Below, in pieces: positions 60,365-64,000 of a stretch of 64,000 nt of DNA. Source of the stretch: Yersinia hibernica. GTDB taxonomy: Bacteria; Pseudomonadota; Gammaproteobacteria; Enterobacterales; Enterobacteriaceae. The position numbers and the translations under genes are program-made. The stretch lies in assembly GCF_004124235.1 (NCBI RefSeq), contig NZ_CP032487.1, positions 1,054,001 through 1,118,000 of the forward strand, read 5' to 3'. The notes beneath the pieces are model-generated. The model ran no database searches. It saw only the letters and a list, made by a program, of their open reading frames with translations, and was not told the origin of the DNA. Each line of letters starts with the position of its first letter. Position 1 is the first letter of the stretch.

Positions 60365-61315
60365 ATGAAAAACAGCAAACAAGCCGTATTAATTATCGCC
60401 CCGGTAATGGATTATTTGACGGAGAAGCTGGAACAGAACTTCACCGTTTACAAACTCTTTCAGGCTGCGGATACTGCAGAGTTTTTGGCAGAACAGGGCA
60501 AGAATATTAAAGGTATTGTGACCCGTGGTGATATTGGTGTGAGCAACGAAGTGCTGGCGTTATTACCCGAAGTACAGATTATCTCAATATTCGGTGTTGG
60601 CACGGATGCTGTGGATCTGGACACCACTCGCGAGCGCAATATCATTGTCACCACCACCCCCGGTGTATTGACTGATGATGTGGCTGATACGGCTCTGGGA
60701 CTGATTATCGCGACCTCACGCCGCCTTTGTCAGGCGGATAAATTCTTGCGGGCCGGGCAATGGCCGCACAGCAACTTGCCATTATCCTCTAAAGTGACCG
60801 GCAAACGCCTAGGGGTCTTTGGTATGGGCCGTATTGGTCAAGCTATTGCTCGCCGCGCTGCCGGTTTTGATATGCAAATTGCCTATACTGATACCGCGAA
60901 TATCCAAAGCCTACCATATCAATATGTTCCAGATTTAATCAGCCTTGCCAAGCAAAGCGATATTCTGGTTGTGGCCATTTCAGGTGGCAAAGACAGCATC
61001 GGTCTGGTTGATAAAACTATTTTTGCCGCGATGCCCAATCATGCACTGCTGATCAATATTGCTCGTGGCAGTATGGTCAATCAGGATGATTTAATTCGTG
61101 CGCTGCAACAGAAAGAAATTGGTGGGGCAGGTTTGGATGTATTTGCAGATGAACCTAATGTGCCTCAGGCCCTAATCGAAATGGACAATGTTGTATTATT
61201 GCCGCATATCGCCAGTGCCACGACAGAAACCCGAATTCAAATGAGCGATATGGTGTTTTCAAATATTCACGCCCATTTTTCAGGTGAAAAAGCGCCCACT
61301 GCTATTCACTATTAA
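60365..61315 (+). CDS. D-isomer-specific 2-hydroxyacid dehydrogenase, likely 2-ketogluconate reductase
   Basis: 316 residues. The NAD(P) loop is GVFGMGRIGQAIARRA near residue 152. The catalytic Arg is in NIARGSMVNQ, the Glu in FADEPNVP and the His in LLPHIASATTETR. The family includes GhrA/GhrB and 2-ketogluconate reductases. Position between an idn-type regulator and a sugar-acid transporter supports reduction of 2-keto-D-gluconate to gluconate. Glyoxylate or hydroxypyruvate reduction cannot be ruled out. Confidence 0.88.
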   Translation: MKNSKQAVLIIAPVMDYLTEKLEQNFTVYKLFQAADTAEFLAEQGKNIKGIVTRGDIGVSNEVLALLPEVQIISIFGVGTDAVDLDTTRERNIIVTTTPGVLTDDVADTALGLIIATSRRLCQADKFLRAGQWPHSNLPLSSKVTGKRLGVFGMGRIGQAIARRAAGFDMQIAYTDTANIQSLPYQYVPDLISLAKQSDILVVAISGGKDSIGLVDKTIFAAMPNHALLINIARGSMVNQDDLIRALQQKEIGGAGLDVFADEPNVPQALIEMDNVVLLPHIASATTETRIQMSDMVFSNIHAHFSGEKAPTAIHY

Positions 61316-61471
61316 AAACGTGTTATTAATAACTTAATTATTCGCAATAATAAAAATATTTCGTGAAGTTTAATTAATAATGGCAAATATTCATTATTTG
61401 CTTTCGCCATACTCTGCATCATTATTCTTGGTGCAGGGTAATACTTTGCTATTATCATGAGGCGTGTTTAT

Positions 61472-62788
61472 ATGGACAGTAAGATCCCTAATGCCCGTTG
61501 GTTTCGTGTTATTGTGCCAATAATGATTGCTTGTATTATTTCTTTTATGGACCGGGTTAATATTAGTTTTGCACTACCGGGTGGCATGGAGAGTGATCTG
61601 GCGATTACCAGCCAAATGGCCGGTTTAGCGGGCGGTATTTTCTTTATTGGTTATTTATTTTTACAAGTACCAGGTGGTCGTATTGCTGTTCATGGTAGCG
61701 GCAGAAAATTCATTGCTTATTCCCTGGCGGTTTGGGCCATTGTTTCCATTCTGACCGGTTTTGTCACTAATCATTATCAATTGTTATTCCTGCGCTTTGT
61801 GCTGGGGGTCTCTGAGGGCGGCATGCTGCCGGTGGTTTTGACCATGGTGAGCAACTGGTTCCCGGAACGGGAGATTGGCCGCGCCAATGCATTCGTGATG
61901 ATGTTCGCCCCTATCGGCGGTATGTTCACCGCACCTTTATCTGGCTTTATTATCAATGCGTTAGACTGGCGTTGGTTATTTTTTCTCGAAGGTTCGCTGT
62001 CCGCAGTGGTGTTAGTAATGTGGTGGTTTGTTATCAGTGACCGACCAGAAGAGGCCAAATGGCTATCAGTAAAAGAGCGCGATTATCTGGTCACTGAACT
62101 GGCGCGTGAGCGGGCGGATCGCATGCTGGATGCGCCAGTGACCAATGCGCCGCTAAAAGCCGTTTTCTTGAATAAAGGTTTGATGAAATTAGTTGCCCTG
62201 AACTTCTTTTATCAGACTGGGGATTATGGTTACACCTTGTGGCTGCCGACCATTTTGAAAAATCTGACCGGTGGCAATATGGCCTCGGTTGGGATTCTGG
62301 CCATTCTGCCCTTTATTGCCACCACCGCTGGCATCTATGTTATTTCCGCATTATCGGATAAAACCGGCAAACGCCGTTTGCTGATTATGATTTCCTTATT
62401 CTGTTTTGCCGCCGGTCTGGTGACCTCGGTTATTTTCCGCCACAACGTATTGGTCTCTTATCTGGCCTTGGTAGTCTGCGGGTTCTTCCTCAAAGCCGCG
62501 ACCAGCCCATTCTGGTCAATTCCGGGCCGCATTGCAGTACCTGAAGTGGCCGGTGGCGCACGTGGGGTGATTAATGGATTAGGTAATTTAGGTGGGTTCT
62601 GTGGCCCATATTTGGTCGGCGTGATGATCTTTTTCTATGGCCAAAGTGCGGCGGTGTGCATGTTGGCGGGCTCATTGATTATTGCCGGGCTGATTACCTT
62701 AACCTTGCCAAAAGAGTGTGATGTTGAAATCACGACTAAAGGGAAGGGTATTGCTGACCAGAGCTTAGCCAAAGTGAAACGCGCTTAA
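61472..62788 (+). CDS. MFS transporter of the anion:cation symporter (sugar acid) family
   Basis: 438 residues, about twelve membrane helices. CIISFMDRVNISFALPGG near the N-terminus and GVSEGGMLPVVLTMVSNWFP near residue 115 are signatures of the family that includes galactonate, glucarate and 2-ketogluconate permeases. I chose the ATG at 61472 (MDSKIPNARWFRVI) because GAGG lies eight bases upstream; an ATG five codons earlier is possible. Context points to ketogluconate or gluconate uptake. Confidence 0.9.
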   Translation: MDSKIPNARWFRVIVPIMIACIISFMDRVNISFALPGGMESDLAITSQMAGLAGGIFFIGYLFLQVPGGRIAVHGSGRKFIAYSLAVWAIVSILTGFVTNHYQLLFLRFVLGVSEGGMLPVVLTMVSNWFPEREIGRANAFVMMFAPIGGMFTAPLSGFIINALDWRWLFFLEGSLSAVVLVMWWFVISDRPEEAKWLSVKERDYLVTELARERADRMLDAPVTNAPLKAVFLNKGLMKLVALNFFYQTGDYGYTLWLPTILKNLTGGNMASVGILAILPFIATTAGIYVISALSDKTGKRRLLIMISLFCFAAGLVTSVIFRHNVLVSYLALVVCGFFLKAATSPFWSIPGRIAVPEVAGGARGVINGLGNLGGFCGPYLVGVMIFFYGQSAAVCMLAGSLIIAGLITLTLPKECDVEITTKGKGIADQSLAKVKRA

Positions 62789-62851
62789 GCCCGGCTGGCG
62801 CTATTGGCTGGAAACAGCATTGCCGCCACCCCCTTAACACCGGAGAACCTG

Positions 62852-63358
62852 ATGAATTTACAACAGCAACTTGCCCACTGCCAACAGCATCAACAATTGC
62901 TGCAACTGATTAATTTCAATCACGAAACTGCCTGGCAGTTGGGTGAGAAAATAAAGCAATACGCCGAATCACAGGGCGTGGCGCTGGCCATCAATATCAC
63001 GGTAAATGGGCAAACATTATTCAGTTATGCCATGCCCGGCACCAGTGCAGAAAATCTTGATTGGCTACGGCGCAAACGCAATGTTGTGGAGTTACTGGGC
63101 ACCAGCTCTTATGCCGCAGGGCTGATGTTGCAACAGCGCCAGACCTCTATTGAAGCGCGCTATGGCGTCAGTTTCAGAGATTATGCAGCGCTGGGTGGCG
63201 GCTTCCCGTTGCAAGTTAAGCAAATCGGTATTATTGGCAGCGTGAATGTTTCTGGCGCGCCACATCTGGATGATCACAATTTGCTGTTGCAGGTGCTAGC
63301 GGACTTTATCGGCCTGCCTGCGGGCAGTATTGCGCTTTTAGCGCCGCTGAGCGAATAA
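62852..63358 (+). CDS. UPF0303 / HbpS-like (DUF336) protein
   Basis: 168 residues from the ATG at 62852, with GGAGAA upstream. The core reads [20 protein letters not shown], then [34 protein letters not shown], and [20 protein letters not shown] near the C-terminus, typical of UPF0303. Relatives in some genomes are called heme-degrading or sit in sugar-acid operons. Its job here is unknown; it lies between the transporter and edd, nine bases before edd, so it is probably co-transcribed. Confidence 0.85.
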   Translation: MNLQQQLAHCQQHQQLLQLINFNHETAWQLGEKIKQYAESQGVALAINITVNGQTLFSYAMPGTSAENLDWLRRKRNVVELLGTSSYAAGLMLQQRQTSIEARYGVSFRDYAALGGGFPLQVKQIGIIGSVNVSGAPHLDDHNLLLQVLADFIGLPAGSIALLAPLSE

Positions 63359-63367
63359 GGAATGGCG

Positions 63368-64000
63368 ATGAACCCGACTATCACCCGCGTGACGCAGCGC
63401 ATTATGGCGCGATCTGCCGCGACCCGTACGTCCTATCTGCAACGAATCAGTGCGGCAAAAGAAAATACGGTTTACCGCTCGCAACTGGCTTGCGGCAATC
63501 TGGCCCATGGTTTTGCGGCTTGCCAAGCGGAGGATAAAGCCGCCCTGAAGAATATGGTGCGCAGTGATATTGCCATCATAACCTCCTATAACGACATGCT
63601 GTCCGCCCATCAACCTTATGAGCATTATCCCCAGCAATTAAAAGAGGCATTGCACGAAGTGGGCGCAGTTGGTCAAGTGGCGGGGGGGGTTCCTGCTATG
63701 TGTGACGGAGTGACTCAAGGGCAAGATGGGATGGAACTGTCGCTGATGAGCCGCGATATCATTGCCATGTCTGCGGCTATCGGCTTGTCACACAATATGT
63801 TTGATGGCGCTTTATATCTTGGCGTATGTGACAAAATCGTGCCGGGGCTGCTGATGGCTGCTTTGTCATTCGGCCATTTACCGGCGGTTTTTGTCCCGGC
63901 AGGGCCCATGGCCAGCGGCTTATCCAATAAAGAAAAAGTGCGAGTGCGCCAACAGTATGCCGAGGGCAAAGTTGACCGGCAGGCGCTGTTGGCGGCGGAA
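63368..64000 (+). CDS. edd: Phosphogluconate dehydratase, N-terminal part
   Basis: The open frame starts at ATG 63368 ([16 protein letters not shown]), with AAGGA six bases upstream, and runs off the right edge after about 211 codons. It matches Edd of the Entner-Doudoroff pathway, which dehydrates 6-phosphogluconate to KDPG. Visible motifs are [52 protein letters not shown] and [20 protein letters not shown], including Cys ligands of the iron-sulfur cluster. An ATG two codons earlier is possible. Confidence 0.95.
   Translation, partial: MNPTITRVTQRIMARSAATRTSYLQRISAAKENTVYRSQLACGNLAHGFAACQAEDKAALKNMVRSDIAIITSYNDMLSAHQPYEHYPQQLKEALHEVGAVGQVAGGVPAMCDGVTQGQDGMELSLMSRDIIAMSAAIGLSHNMFDGALYLGVCDKIVPGLLMAALSFGHLPAVFVPAGPMASGLSNKEKVRVRQQYAEGKVDRQALLAAE

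Noticed and set aside
1..64000. CRISPR arrays, tRNA, rRNA, transposases and integrases
   Set aside because: Looked for while reading both strands; no regular spacer array, cloverleaf, rRNA-like block or recognisable recombinase was found.

Overview
The window looks like a chromosomal segment of a Yersinia species or a very close enterobacterial relative. This is inferred from the enterobacterial gene order (pdxB-usg-truA-dedA-accD-folC-dedD-cvpA-purF-ubiX-hisJQMP; pta-ackA-yfbV-yfbU-yfbT; yfbR-alaA-lrhA-nuoA-N), from proteins that match remembered E. coli sequences closely along their length, from moderate base composition, and from dispersed repeat fragments of a kind I associate with Yersinia. 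No search was run. No rRNA, tRNA, CRISPR, phage or transposase gene was seen.

Layout. Positions 1-3.5 kb hold two EamA/DMT-type transporters, each next to its own divergent regulator (a MocR/GntR protein cut by the left edge, and an AraC protein). Positions 3.6-13.9 kb are the pdxB-to-ubiX housekeeping block: pyridoxal phosphate, tRNA pseudouridine, fatty acid, folate, cell division, purine and ubiquinone functions, with a PurR box before cvpA-purF. Positions 13.9-17.3 kb are the histidine ABC transporter hisJQMP behind a sigma-54 promoter with upstream NtrC-like sites. Positions 17.4-21 kb carry yfcH, an EAL-domain protein, yfcE and yfcD. Positions 21-24.3 kb are an ascorbate-type PTS (IIC, IIB, IIA) divergent from a LacI regulator, with three near-identical operators between them. 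Positions 24.4-37.6 kb hold pta-ackA, yfbV, yfbU, yfbT, a DUF4239 membrane protein, yfbS, a tiny secreted protein, yfbR, alaA and lrhA. Positions 38.3-53.6 kb are the complete 13-gene complex I operon with fused nuoCD.

Positions 53.7-56.7 kb form the accessory part. It is visibly AT-rich and holds an unrecognised 264-residue protein, ycdZ, and a 338-residue protein that I identify as a member of the NleB/SseK family of type III secreted arginine N-acetylglucosaminyltransferases. The DXD motif, catalytic Glu, HPYYDG motif and C-terminal Trp are all in place. A possible decayed ORF follows. No secretion apparatus is present in the window.

Positions 56.7-64 kb are a sugar-acid catabolic cluster: a YhcH/YjgK/YiaL protein, gluconokinase, gluconate 5-dehydrogenase, a LacI regulator of the IdnR/GntR type, a 2-ketoacid reductase, an MFS sugar-acid transporter, a UPF0303 protein and the start of edd. 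The likely logic is uptake of ketogluconates, reduction to gluconate, phosphorylation to 6-phosphogluconate and entry into the Entner-Doudoroff pathway. A GntR/IdnR-type operator and CRP-like sites lie in the two regulatory gaps.
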